Source of the DNA: Phallus indusiatus
Taxonomy: Eukaryota > Basidiomycota > Agaricomycetes > Phallales > Phallaceae
Direction of reading: 5' to 3'
DNA length: 64,000 nucleotides
Assembly: GCA_027605045.1 (NCBI GenBank)
Contig: JAQFWX010000036.1
Location: forward strand, 310,001 to 374,000
Positions 34,300 to 45,735 of this stretch are shown here, piece after piece. The notes under the pieces were generated by a model. That model made no database searches and was not told the DNA's origin. It was given only the letters and a program-made list of their open reading frames with translations. Made by a program: the position numbers and the translations under genes. The stretch's first letter is position 1. Each line of letters begins with the position of its first letter.

Positions 34300-34750
34300 T
34301 AATGCAATAGCAGTTATATACAAGGTACCGATTGTATGAGTATCAGTGTAACCTGAAATGTGTCCGGCTATGGCTAGCTCCCCAGCAAAATGGATTTTTC
34401 CAAAATAGGCGCCCGTGGTGAATGTCTGCCGGCCTAGCGGACAGTGGACACTTGAAGTCAGGACTATAATTATTTTGAGATGATACTCTTGAAATAGTGA
34501 AAGCAAACTACTTTTCAAACACTATTATTGGTGAAAACCGGTAAAAAAAACCGGTAAAAAGCGTATTTTATGTTAGCGGAAAGTGTGGTGGACACCCAAG
34601 TTGTACGCCGAGCTCACTTTTTCACACATTTTGACGAATAATGTAAGGTGCCCGGTGTCTCCAGGGCGCGCGGCGACTGAAAATCGATTGCCGGTGCCGT
34701 TTCGTCACAAATTTGCAGGGAAAGTAAGCTGTCCAGTCCTGCTTTCCATA
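34300..34750 (-). repeat. Right inverted arm of the 6.5-kb element
   Basis: This is the partner of 28258-28710. Near identity runs from 34750 inward to about 34356, then similarity falls (AATAGCAGTTAT..TAC..AGGTAC is still shared). Confidence 0.8.
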
Positions 34751-35131
34751 GTTGACAGTGCACGTCACCACGTGACAGTACTTGGTCACAACTTACTCGT
34801 TCTATTTTTATCTCATATCGTCATATACCCTTTGAAGTTTCCCAGTGAACTTGAATCAAGACGACCGTCAGTTTTCCCCTTCACAAACGATATTGATATC
34901 TGCAGCTTTAAGCCAGTTTCGAAGTGAAATAGCCGCAGGGACACGATTATATTATATCCGTCTGTTGTGTTAACTTTACTCAACTCATCGGCGTGCATGT
35001 GATAACTTGTTTCCCAAGACCAGGCTTCATCGCCGTCGGCACGAAGTTCGCATTTGATTTCCGATAGAAGACGTGGTTTATCTCCCTACTCTTTTAACGT
35101 TTTACATATCAATACCCGATCTTACAGCGAT

Positions 35132-36430
35132 ATGAGCAAGTGTGCACATTGTGTAACCGGAATAACACACCAGGGTACTCCAGTTGGTACGTACATACAA
35201 CGGACTCCGAAGTAGAGTGATTGCGAGCCATATCTCACAGTCATTTTATAGGAACAATAAAACAGATAAACGGACACGATACATATGTATCGCTCCCTCA
35301 GACGTCTTACCCAAAGGATAAGGCAGTCTTACTGCTTCCTGATATTTTTGGAATTCAGTTCATAAATTGCAAGGTAATGTTCGTCATCAAATATCACATT
35401 AAGCTACTGACGGCATCCATCACGCATTTAAACTTTCCATAGCTACTCGTGAGTGGTTCCGAGGTATTAATCTTAAGCAGATATGAAATGAGTTGAGATA
35501 GGCAGACGATTTCGCTAGAAGCGGTCTACCAGTGTATGCACCCGATTATTTGAATGGTGATCCAGCCCCTGAACCAAATCCCGAAGTAAGCCAAGAAGCC
35601 TTTGCCCTAATCCTTCTGCATACGTAATCCATGCATATCGAGCCTCATTTCTTTTATCTAGTTTGACATCAAGAAATGGTTAAAAAACCACGGACCGGAA
35701 AAAACACGACCAGTCCTCGACGATGTCGTCAAGGCTCTCAAAACTGAGGGCATTAAAGAGTTCGCGGCAATCGGATATTGCTTCGGAGGTATGAAAAACA
35801 ATATCAAATACCTACCTCGTTTCTTTCACTCGTTATACAATAATTTCTTCTGTCTTCCAGGACGTTACGTTTTTGATTTGGCTTTCGACAACGTGATCAA
35901 GGTAGCCGCGACGTGCCATCCGTCCTTCTTGCAAGTTCCAGAAGATCACCACAAGCTTCTACAATCGTCAAACGCTCCTTTATTGATAAACGCAGCCGAA
36001 GTTGATCAACAGTACCCCATCGAATCTCAGCTTAAAGGAGACGAAATCCTAGGAGGGGGGAAGTATAAACCCGGATACAAGAGAATGTGCGATGTTCTAT
36101 TACTCTTCGGTTTTTCTAATTCTCCTTTGACGTCACTATTTGCAGATTTTGGGCCGGGACTACCCATGGTTTCGCTGTAAGTAGTAGTAATTTATTCGCT
36201 GTTGCTTCGGCAAGTTATCGACTAACCATTAAACTTTCCAGGTTCGAGGTGATCTGGTGTGTTTTTCTTTTTTTCTCTGCCATTCACCAGTACCGCAACT
36301 AAGAATGTTCCCAAATTCGTTCAAACAGAATAACCCTGAAGTAAAAAAGGCCAAGGAAGGAGCTTTCAAAGCTACAGTGGATTTCTTCCACGAGTATCTA
36401 TACAAGGGCTTGACGTCTAGTAAACTTTAA
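35132..36430 (+). CDS. Dienelactone hydrolase family protein
   Basis: An alpha/beta hydrolase of the dienelactone hydrolase family, which opens lactone or ester bonds with a Cys-Asp-His triad; a soluble enzyme. Nine exons are predicted: 35132-35186, 35252-35373, 35443-35448, 35502-35585, 35662-35788, 35861-36086, 36146-36176, 36242-36256 and 36329-36430. They total 768 nt, giving 255 residues, the usual family length. The N-terminus MSKCAHCVTG...HQGTP is typical. Visible motifs are LLPDIFGIQ, GYCFGGRY (nucleophile Cys), EVDQQYP (Asp) and THGFAVRGD (His), then KKAKEGAFKATVDFF. The third exon is only 6 nt (LL). The gene looks intact and lies just outside the repeat island. Substrate is unknown. 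Confidence 0.88.
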
Positions 36431-37714
36431 AGAAAAAGGAAGGGCAGGTGGGAAACGTATTGCGGGTTATGGTAAATTGACCGGTAGTAGATTCTTCCAG
36501 AACATCACGGTTAATGAACGTGTATATTTCTCCGTGCATACACAAACAAATTATGACCAATTATATATCAAAAACCCACATGTCGGAAAGCGGTCCTAAT
36601 CAAGACTAGGACAGCCTTCGTTACCCACCAAGAAAAAGAAGAAAAGGAAAGGGAAAACCGTTTTTGCCAAGAAGATTCAAGTGTTATTACTGAGGCCTTC
36701 GTCATGTATATGGCGCGTAATGCTACTTGGGTATTGTGAAACAGTGTTTGATTGACCATAGTATGATGAAGAGCGGAAAGCCGGCCTTGATTGTCGTCAT
36801 CGTGTATATTGACAATTGAGGCGTATCTGTCCGAGATGATTTCCTATGTTCAGATAAGTTTAGGTTGGCCGCAGAGTTTTGGTCTGAAAGAGGGTGTTAA
36901 CTACCGTTGCTCAACGACAAGAGCAGTCTATACGCCTATTGTTCAAGGATTTAGCTAAATGCCAAGGTGAGAGGAACGGGGGCCCTTACATGTATTGTAT
37001 TAATTAGCTTCAAAAAGGACAGTTACAAAAGAATGAAGTGGGCCGTCAATTGCATTGAGGACTTGAAAGAGGAGCCAGGGTTCTTCCAATGTGCAAAACT
37101 GAGGGGATTTTATATGCTGAGACAGAGTTCATTAGCCTAATCATTTCTTGAGGAACACGTGCACTTTCACATAGATCGATGGAACATTCGAGCAGAAATT
37201 CAGTTTAGTATGTGCGCAGTCATTCGTCATTATTAACTCACCCTTTCGAGAATATGATGTTCATGTGCTCGTCCCGAGTCGTCAGTGCTAATACGATCTA
37301 AGTAAGAGCTGAGCGCTGATACGTCATTGTGAATGATAATGAATATGATTAATATCAATCAGTTTTGGGTATATTACCACGAAATGTTCCGCCAGATTAA
37401 GATGCCAACACACGGAAATAAAGAGAAGGCCGTCACTGGATAGTAAGTAGATGATGGTGCCAAATTAAAAAAGGGCCGGGGGCGCATCAGAATGAACTTG
37501 CCTGAAACTCGTGGCATAGTCAGTAATAGTCAACGCCAAAGAAGTTCTCGACGATGAGCTAGCTCAGACCAGCGGCTTGGCGTGCTATTCGCTGGCATCG
37601 CGCTGACGTCGCACGAGTCGTGGGCAGCCACTGAGACCGGTCGGCGGATCCGCGCCGCTCTTGGTGGTCAATCATTGACACGGCATAAATTGAGCAGCTC
37701 AGCTCTCACTGTCA
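36431..37714. other. Intergenic region
   Basis: No gene, repeat or RNA was recognised. It contains the probable 3' flank of the hydrolase gene and the 5' flank of the thioesterase gene. Confidence 0.5.
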
Positions 37715-38899
37715 ATGTTCATTAACATTATCCACCAAGCTGTCAGACCTATCGTAAGCTCATTGGTTCTTTTTATTTGTGTTGGGCGCTGTCAACATTG
37801 GTCGTTTAACTTACATAAATTAGCGTCGGGTCTTCCCAGCGATTGGCACGCTCAGTCTGAGGCCCATGTCGTCTTCTGCATCCAGTATACAGGTATTTAT
37901 CTCGTAGATACTTCTGTGTGTTTGTATCCTTTTCTGAGATTGCTTTATTCAGGCTCTTCAGCAGGCGTTTCGTGATCCATCATCTCCTTTCTATCTTGCA
38001 GAAGGTGAAATAGGTCCCGCCTCTCCCGATGAACCTCGTACGACCACCATTTCCACTACGCCCACCACACCCATTTTGAGCCGATCACCCAAATCTGTCT
38101 CTAATATCACCTCGTCAATACAAGGTTTTAGTAATGAGATTGTCAAAGAAGCAAGAGATTACGCCCTTAAGAACGGCTATGATCCCGATTCGTTTTACGA
38201 GCACAAGGTCATGTGGGGTGAGATAGACAGTTTTAGGCAAGTCTTTAGTTTGAAAGAGGTAGATAAAGAACGATCAACTCCTTATATAATACACTTAGGC
38301 ATGTCAATAACGTTCAATACGGTCAGCTCGTTTCTATGTATACCACCCAGATCATATTCAAAGATTCACGAATCTCCGTTGAATAGGCAGATATATTGAA
38401 TGCGTGAGATTCAGATTTCTGAAAATTAACGGAATATCTTTAGTAACATCAAAATTTCCAGAGTCGCCTTCAGTGGCTTACCTCTGTCTATCACCAGGTC
38501 GGAGGCTCAGAAGCGGTCAATAACTTCCTTTCAACTCAAGGAATCTGCCTAATCTTGAAATCAATCTTCATCAACTATAAACGTCCAATCGTATACCCAG
38601 ACACAGTGCGTGCCATATTTAAAATTTTGTAGTTCTGTCATTTATACTGAACTTCCTGCGCTCACACCAAGATCTTGATTGCACATCGTCTAGTGCCTGT
38701 TGAACCTCCTTCAATCACCCGCTTCAAGCATGAAGCCATTGTTTACTCTTATACTCATCGCAGTGTAGCTGCTACCGGTGAATCCGTTCTTGTCTGGTAT
38801 GATTACGACAAATTGCAGAAATCACCCCCATCGGATGCCATGCAAAGAGTTTTAGAAGATAGAATGAAAAAGCAAGAAGAACAGAAGAAACAAGGGTAA
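37715..38899 (+). CDS. Hotdog-fold thioesterase-like protein (4HBT type)
   Basis: The likely start is ATG 37715, giving a hydrophobic N-terminal segment that could be a membrane anchor or targeting region. After introns come FRDPSSPFYLAEGEIGP, then YDPDSFYEHKVMWGEIDSFR and HVNNVQYG, the classic hotdog active-site region (GEIDsfrHVNN). Later exons give YHQVGGSEAVNNFLSTQG, LKSIFINYKRPIVYPDT and LIAHRLVPVEPPS, and the protein ends VWYDYDKLQKSP...EEQKKQG (stop at 38897-38899). The intron before HVNN appears to use a GC donor (AG|GCAAGT). This matches fungal acyl-thioester hydrolase-like proteins. The N-terminal exon structure is uncertain. Confidence 0.72.
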
Positions 38900-41166
38900 G
38901 CCATAAATCACATGGCGTGTATACGGTATGACCAGGTTGAGCCTGATGTTTTTTTACCCCCATAAAGACAATTAATCTCAAAGGTTTAGCATAGTCGTTT
39001 ATCCACAATTCACTCTAGAGCCTAGTCATTTAATATGCATTTATTCATTTTGGCGAACATTTGAAGCTCGAATTATCTAGTACTTGCCTATCCTCTGTGT
39101 TTAATACTAGAGCATTTTTTTCATACCCGATAATTATTTTCCACACGGAGGTTTCCCTGGCTTGACTGAGTACAGCTTTTCTCCTGTTGGTGCACTTGTG
39201 TATCGACGACAGGTCAAAGTCTGGTTTCGCTCAATTTTTTTTGCTTTGTATAATTCCTAAGTCCGTCGGTTGCTTCCAAAGAAACGACCCAGTAATAGAA
39301 AGTTTCTATGGCCACATCGACACAAAGGGAAGAGTCATACACAAGGTTGAATTCCTTTTCCTCTAAACTGAAGGCGTTTCCGTGTGGACCAGAAATGACT
39401 TCGAAGTAGAGAGGCCTAATTCCTCCAACACATTTTGACTGTCCAAGATATTTTTTGGGACGATAATCGTTAATCTTGTCATCTCAAATGGTAACGCATG
39501 TTAGCGTCGGTTCCTCGGCGTTACAAGTAGACATGCATAAACAGACCCCAAATCCGCCGGACCATTCAAAGTCCTATGCGTCATCCTGTGATATAGACAT
39601 TCTCCGAATTTATTTTTCTAGGGTCCCTTTTTACTCGGATAGTATTATAGGAGTTAGGCACTTGAATCGATTACCTGGTTTGGCTAAACTGGCATGGTAT
39701 GTTTTGAAGCCTCGGAGTTATCCGGCCCCTTGTTGAAGGAGAGTATTCAAATGTGTACTGCGCATGTCTATATCAGTATACGTATACTTGGTCTTTTTGT
39801 TGTAGTAAATGAATGCTTCTGTGAAAGAATGTAGGTGATAATAATAGTACTATTACACGTTATTGCACTCACTGGTGATTAGTATTAATGGATTGTTCCG
39901 AGATTTGGATTGGGGGTGCTTCGTCTTCCGTCGAACCTGATAAAATGAAAAAGACGTGTCTACGTCGTCAAGAAGAGGAAGATGATTTGACTGATGGGAG
40001 AACATTCATGGCTTTTTAGAACGATGCATGGTTACGACGCATCAAGCAGCTCGGAACTGAGTATCGAATATCCGAGTCGAATTCTTCACACCAAGGGGGC
40101 CAAGTTTCGCCAATAAGCCGCCAGCTAAACTCCTTGGAGTTTCGAAATGCCATAGCTGACGATTTTTTATCCATTAAGACGTCTTTAAATGTTCTGCTAC
40201 CGCCTTGGTCTTTGTCTTAGCTCGCCACGATTGACAGCTTTAGGAGAATATCGCCAGGATCGAGCGGCGGGGTGCCTGTGAACATAGTACGTGAGTGCAT
40301 GTCCGACATCCGCCAGCGTGCCTTTTTTCTTTCTTAACCGCGCGATGCGGTGCTTCTGTCATCTGAGGGTAAGTAAAATTGCTTGTCAAAATTATATCTT
40401 CAAGGGAGAAAGCGCCACCGCGGTGACAGCGGCAACCGCGATCTCAGGCTTGGCTTTGACCTGCTTCAGGCTTTGCCAATGAGCTAGTGGCGGTTTTCAA
40501 ATCAATATTCGTTGTTGATCGATGATCGTCGTTCGTTGGGCATTCTTTAATTGTCTTGTCGGGTTGAAAGCTCGGAGAGTCGCTGATTTGACGGAATTTG
40601 CCAGCCAACTGATGTCGCCGTCTCTGGAGTCTGTTGAGTGTCCGTTTAAGGTTTGGTTCCGTCCAAGTTTTTGGTTCGGATTTACTTTCACTCACTTACA
40701 ATGTGAAGTTGGTAGTAATGGCTCCTAGGCCTCAACAACACACTCAAAGCTATGGCACTAGCTTCACCGACGGAATCTTAGGCCTTAGGACGGAAAGGGA
40801 CGTCTAAATAGCTTGTTGAATTTCCGGTGCCTGCCAGTGGAACATTATTGAATCATAAAATGATGGTCGGCTTCACGAGCAAGTCCCAAGTTCAAACGTC
40901 AATCCATTCCAATTCGAAGTATTAAATGGCGGTCGGTTTCACGAACGATTATTTCAAATCTAGTCCATTCCATATCAACCGAAAGGCGAATAGAATTCTT
41001 CTCGCTTAGGAGCTGGACTCGGAGGATATATCAAGCTATGGCTATATAGGACGCTGAAAAAAAACACGATACCAATTTCTAAACGCAAACCGTCTCTCTT
41101 TATGCTCATCGCGTCATATTATTACTAGAACTATACATTGACATTGACATTCCCTCTTTAATCGGT
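38900..41166. other. Long intergenic stretch, no confident gene
   Basis: Several short frames occur (for example 39476-39736 and 40291-40482) but none shows family motifs or plausible splicing. No TE ends with duplications were found. A pair of GGTCGG(C/T)TTCACGA-like blocks at 40865 and 40931 is a minor local repeat. Confidence 0.4.
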
Positions 41167-42976
41167 ATGCCTGGTATCAGATTAGACGTATCCGTCCTTG
41201 CTGCAATTATCACACAAGCTATTCTCTTTGGAATTTATCAAGTATGTAAACAATATTCTTTCAACTATTCATGAAAGACATCTTACTACCCATTTCTTCA
41301 GGTTTTATTTTTTGCATGCATTTATGTCTTGCTCCACAAGTAAAATCACATTCACATTCGTACTACCGTATATTCTAACTGATACCTAACAGGAGAAGCG
41401 GACATATCAACTGGCCCTTTCTTGCTACAGCTGTTGCTATGGTAAAAATGACTATACTTTTTTATTCCTTGCAATGCTTACATCTTCCTGTAGTGGATTC
41501 TTATAGGCGCAAATTTTGGCTTGAGTTGGAGTAGGATCATGGGTATGACTTTCTTGTTGCATTTTCGAGATCTTTTCTGTGAACATTCTGTGCCTCTGGT
41601 AGACGCCTTTATCGGTCTACAGTCCTCGCTTGGGGAAAACCCGAATGCCATCTCTGAGTATTTTGAGGATCTGTCTGAGTGGTAAGTAAAGTGTGTACTT
41701 CGCTTGAAAAGAACGCTGAGATTGTTGTTAGGAAAGAGGTAATATCAATGACTTCCTTTCTATGAAAGTTCAACGCTAAATTGGCCAATTTTTTTTGCCA
41801 GGTCTCTCGTACTGCAGTTTATCAGGTTTTGACGTCCATCGCCGATTCGCTATTTGTGAGCAAAAAATAAGAATTTGCTTTATTTGAAAAAAAAACTGAA
41901 ACATAGAAACAGATATACAGATTATACGTCGTTTGGGGTAAACAGTATTTCTATCTCTGCCACACTCACATCTGAAACGATTTCTTTTAGGTCGTAATCG
42001 GTATATCGTCATTTTCCCCGTTTTGATGCTTTTTGCTGCCATAAGTATGCTTGACTTTCCTTTTACTTCAAAGCTTGCGCCTCATTCGTACGCAGCCACG
42101 GCCATAGCAGTCACCACCCTTATCTCTTTTTCGTCCTCACGTGTAAATCTTTTATTTTTCTTTACTTCTACTTTTACTCACACTCGTATATAGCTTTTCG
42201 CTCCGACTTTGACGAAGTGGGCAAGAGCCTATTTCTCACTCACCATCGTTCAGAATGTGTCAACAACTTTTTTGATCATGTTCGTATATCACTCATAATT
42301 TATCCATCGTTTTTCATTGATCGCCGCTCGTTTCTGCATTCATTACGTAGCCTCCGCATTTGGTGGGCTAGCAACGGCATTGCTGGTTTGAGAGGTAATT
42401 CCTTATGGCCGGTGGTGACTATTCTTCTCGAGAGCGGCGCTATATATTCGAGCACTATGTTGATGTTATTGATCACCTATGTGTCCGGAACGTATGCCCA
42501 GTATATAGGTACAAACCCACGGTACTTTTTTTTCCTGCCTCAACTGAGCTAATACGGCCATTTCAGGGATTGATATGCTTGTTCCTATCATTGTAATTTA
42601 ACTTTTTTTCTGATATTTTTCAAATGGGAACTAATTTTAGTCTTTGATAGGGAATTACATTTAATCTTATCATCGTCCGGGTACCTTTGATCGCCTACAA
42701 GTTATATCACGATATAATCTGACTAAAATGTTTTTTTTGCTGCAGGTCGGGTTAGGTCTATCTCATATTCCAACAACGAATAACAGTCTACTGGCCACCA
42801 CACGACCGGCCTTCAATAATCTGCCACGTCGAAGATCGTTCACTTTTGACATTACACAGCACGTCCATACGGCCCAGGAGGCAGACCAGACGAAAACGAA
42901 CGTGCCGAAAGCGGCGAGTGGTGAAGACGATGCTTCTTCAAACGCAGGGGAATGGAAAACATCAACGACTAGCTAA
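41167..42976 (+). CDS. Seven-transmembrane basidiomycete protein of unknown function
   Basis: It starts at ATG 41167 (MPGIRLDVSVLAAIITQA) and has many short introns. Hydrophobic segments in order include ILFGIYQ/VLFFACIYVLLHK, NWPFLATAVAM, a loop with GENPNAISEYFEDLSEW, VYQVLTSIADSLFIYRLYVV, RNRYIVIFPVLMLFAA, TKWARAYFSLTIVQN, then RIWWASNG and WPVVTILLESGAIYSST, and a last segment leading to VRVGLGLSHIP. The cytoplasmic tail is polar (RRRSFTFDI...KTSTTS), with the stop at 42974-42976. RLYVVWG and the LESGAIYS motif identify a common agaricomycete 7-TM family that resembles receptors but has no assigned ligand. Confidence 0.75.
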
Positions 42977-43352
42977 TACAGGCGTTAGGGAACGGGGTGG
43001 TTTTGGCGTGTTCAAATAATTTAAAGTTTTGCATATCCGTGCTGTCTGATTTTTGTCTTGAGTCTATTCATCCTAGTATTAGCATTATAATAGAAATTGA
43101 AACTCTTACTAAGTCTGAGAAGGACAATGATACAAAGGCTAGAGTAATACATATTTGGCGTGTATTGTCCGTGATACGTCCGTTGTTATGAAATTTTTTG
43201 GCCTTTTTGTGTCCAGTTTGTGTCCGTGTTAGATCATGCCGAGGCGGCCCCTTGAATTATTAAGTAAGCAGGAATTCTCATTGTGTTGTTTGAGCCTTGT
43301 TCCTTTCTGCCTCCCTTTTACACTTTTGTTGGACAGTTGTTTTCTCTCCAGC
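42977..43352. other. Intergenic region
   Basis: This is a 376-bp gap between the 7-TM gene and the Ran-binding gene in the same direction. Nothing recognisable was seen beyond probable 3' and 5' untranslated sequence. Confidence 0.4.
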
Positions 43353-45478
43353 ATGTCTGATAAGGAGCTTAACCCAGACGACGTTTCTGTCGACGAATCA
43401 CGCGCATCTCCGGATGAGAAGTCGGACATTGTTGTGCAGGATGAAGATGCGTGCACGCCTTTGCCTGAAGGTTTAATGAGAAACAACTTTTCGAACATTA
43501 CTGCATTGGTTTATTAACATGATGCTTTATTACAGCAAGCCCTCAAAAGAGCAAGAAGCGACTTCGGGAAGTCTCTACAGAACCTAGCACTCCAAAAGTA
43601 TGTGCTCAATGTTTCAAACTCCCTTATCGCCCAGCTTCCAGCTTACTCTACTTGGTTTTTCCTCTCTTCTGTTTTACAGAACGAAGAAAGTGTTTCCGCT
43701 TTGAACAAAGCGGAACCCGATCTTCCCTCAAAGAAGAACAGGGTCAAGTCTGCTGGGCTGTCCGACGAGAACGGTGCAGTGGCAGAGCATACCTCGCCCA
43801 AAACTCCCCCTGACACGGAGTTACCCGCCGTTATCAAATCACCCGCACATGATACCAAAGTACGTCAGATACGCAAACGCGTTAAAAACCTGAGCTGGAA
43901 AGAAGCCCAACGCAAGTTGCAAGATTCAGCAACTGACGACGTTGACGTACAGGATGAGGGTCCTGAAACTGTTGATCCCGGTTCTGACGGTAAAGGCGGT
44001 GATGATGACACTTCGAAAAGTGTCAGCGCTAAAAGTGATAGCGATAAAGAAGATGTTCCTGGCGCTGTGAAGAAATCTGCTGAAGTGGAAAACAATTCGG
44101 CAGAAGTCCCAGAATCAGATTCACGCACGGACGTAGACATTGTGGATGCTTCATCAAAGACTGACGCGGAAGCCTGTTCGGGCAAACGTCGAAGAGATGA
44201 TGAAGATGTCAACCCCCGAGAGAAGACACGGATTACCCCTCCACCTGATAAGGAGGAAGTCGAAGCTACAGGTAACGGAACAGACAAGCCCATTACAGCC
44301 GCCGCACCGCTTGTGAGTTCTGGTCTCCTTTGAGTCTTTTTGGTGTATTAATAACGCATTACATGTTTCAGTCCGGATTCGCTCGTTATGCCGGTGCCAG
44401 TTCTCCTTTCGCCACCGCCAACACCGCCAATGTCTTTGGATCAACTAGCAAGCATACCTTTGGAAGCACATCCACACCTCAGCCATCAATACGACCTCAA
44501 AGCGATACTAACACTAAACCTATCCCGTCAGCTTTATTTGGATCATCAGGGTTTGGCAAATATGCGTCTAGTAGCTCGCCGTTCGCTTCAGCCAAACCAT
44601 CCGCCTTTGGCTCTTCCACTACAGCCTCAAACTCCGGTTCAAGATCTCCCTCTCGTTCTAAATCCCCAGCTCGCCACACAAATGCATTTGAATCGTACAG
44701 CAATCGTTCCGGTAAATTCATGGCGACAACTTCACGGCCGTCCAAAAAGCAGAAGAAATCGGAAGACAGCCCAGCACCTGACAGTGGCGAAGGAAGTTCA
44801 AATGCTAGCGGGGAAGAAGACGGAGACGGTGCGGAGCAACCGAAGAGTTTTGATGAAATCCTTACCGCGAAAGACGATGCTCAATCAGCGGCTGAGAGCA
44901 GTGGTGCGAAAACAGTCTTCAAAGAGCAGGAAGGTAATCTATCAGTTTCTTTCAGCAAGTCAATCTCCTTCTCATTTACCTTTCATTCGATTAGTGATAA
45001 CTGGTGAAGAGGATGAATATACCGAGTTCCAAGTGAGAGCGAAGCTGTTCCATTTAGATTCAGCATCGACGTGGAAAGAAAGAGGTGTTGGGAGTCTGAA
45101 GTTGAATGTAAATGAGAAAACTGGCAAGCCACGTTTGGGTAAGTGGATTTTCTTTCACTGAGTTACAAATATTGAGGCGTTCGTTATAAGTATTACGGAC
45201 AGATGGTGTTCATCGACTGGTCTTGAACACGTATTTATTCAAGGGAATGGGTTTTTCTTATGGCCAAGATAATCGATATGTTAAATTTGGTGTATTCGGC
45301 GAGACCAAGCCCTCTTTTTATACTTTAAGAGTAATCATTTCTTTTGGTTGTGTTTTTTTCGCTCATTACTAATTCACTATTACAGTTCTCAACTGCAAAG
45401 CACGCTGAGGATTTATTAGCTCATGTCCAAGCACATACATCTGATGCCGATCTTAAAAGGAAGAACGAGAATGTTTAG
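43353..45478 (+). CDS. Ran-binding-domain protein, Yrb2/RanBP3-like
   Basis: It is a nuclear transport factor that binds Ran-GTP and supports Crm1-dependent export. The start ATG 43353 gives an acidic N-terminus (MSDKELNPDDVSVDESRA). After two introns a Lys/Glu-rich region follows with a basic cluster (RQIRKRVKNLSWKEAQRKL; SGKRRRDDED). A Ser/Gly/Phe-rich middle with FG-like repeats (SGFARYAGASSPF, VFGSTS, LFGSSGFGKYASSSSPF) is typical of Yrb2. The C-terminal Ran-binding domain shows TGEEDEYTEFQVRAKLFHLD, WKERGVGSLKLNVNEKTGKP, a RLVLNTYLFKGMGFSYG block and a final helix (STAKHAEDLLAHVQAH). The stop is at 45476-45478. The gene appears intact. Confidence 0.82.
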
Positions 45479-45735
45479 AAAACATTATTTTCTCACCCTG
45501 CGGCTACCCCGCGTCGTCCCTATCTTGACCCTTTTACGAACGTCTTTTTGTTTCTTGTTTTTTTTTTATTAATGTATGCTTTGGCATTTATCCTCCTCAG
45601 CCCTCCTTCATTTTTATACAGTTTTCTATTCTTACTTTAGCCGCATATTTCTTGTCTCGGAACGCCAATGTAATGTAGCACTTTTAGTATGCAGAGCCAT
45701 GATCAAAAGTTCAAAACACCCTAATTAGGAGAGAT

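Larger units (their letters stand above)
28258..34750. mobile_element. 6.5-kb element with ~450-bp inverted termini and 6-bp target duplication
   Basis: The outer ends are TATGGAAAGCAGGACTGGAC (28258) and its inverse at 34750. GTTGAC lies on both sides (28252-28257 and 34751-34756). The arms are nearly identical for about 395 bp and then diverge to about 450 bp. No transposase was found in the original interior (28711-28984 and 34049-34300); the rest is nested LTR material. A third arm is at 7935-8199. It is best described as a non-autonomous long-TIR/foldback-like element; the superfamily is unknown. Confidence 0.72.

Noticed and set aside
39476..40728. Short frames in the 39-41 kb interval as genes
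   Set aside because: No recognisable motifs, no plausible exon structure and no copies elsewhere in the window.
43865..44293. Minus-strand frames inside the Ran-binding protein gene
   Set aside because: Antisense of a Ser/Glu-rich coding region; no motif.
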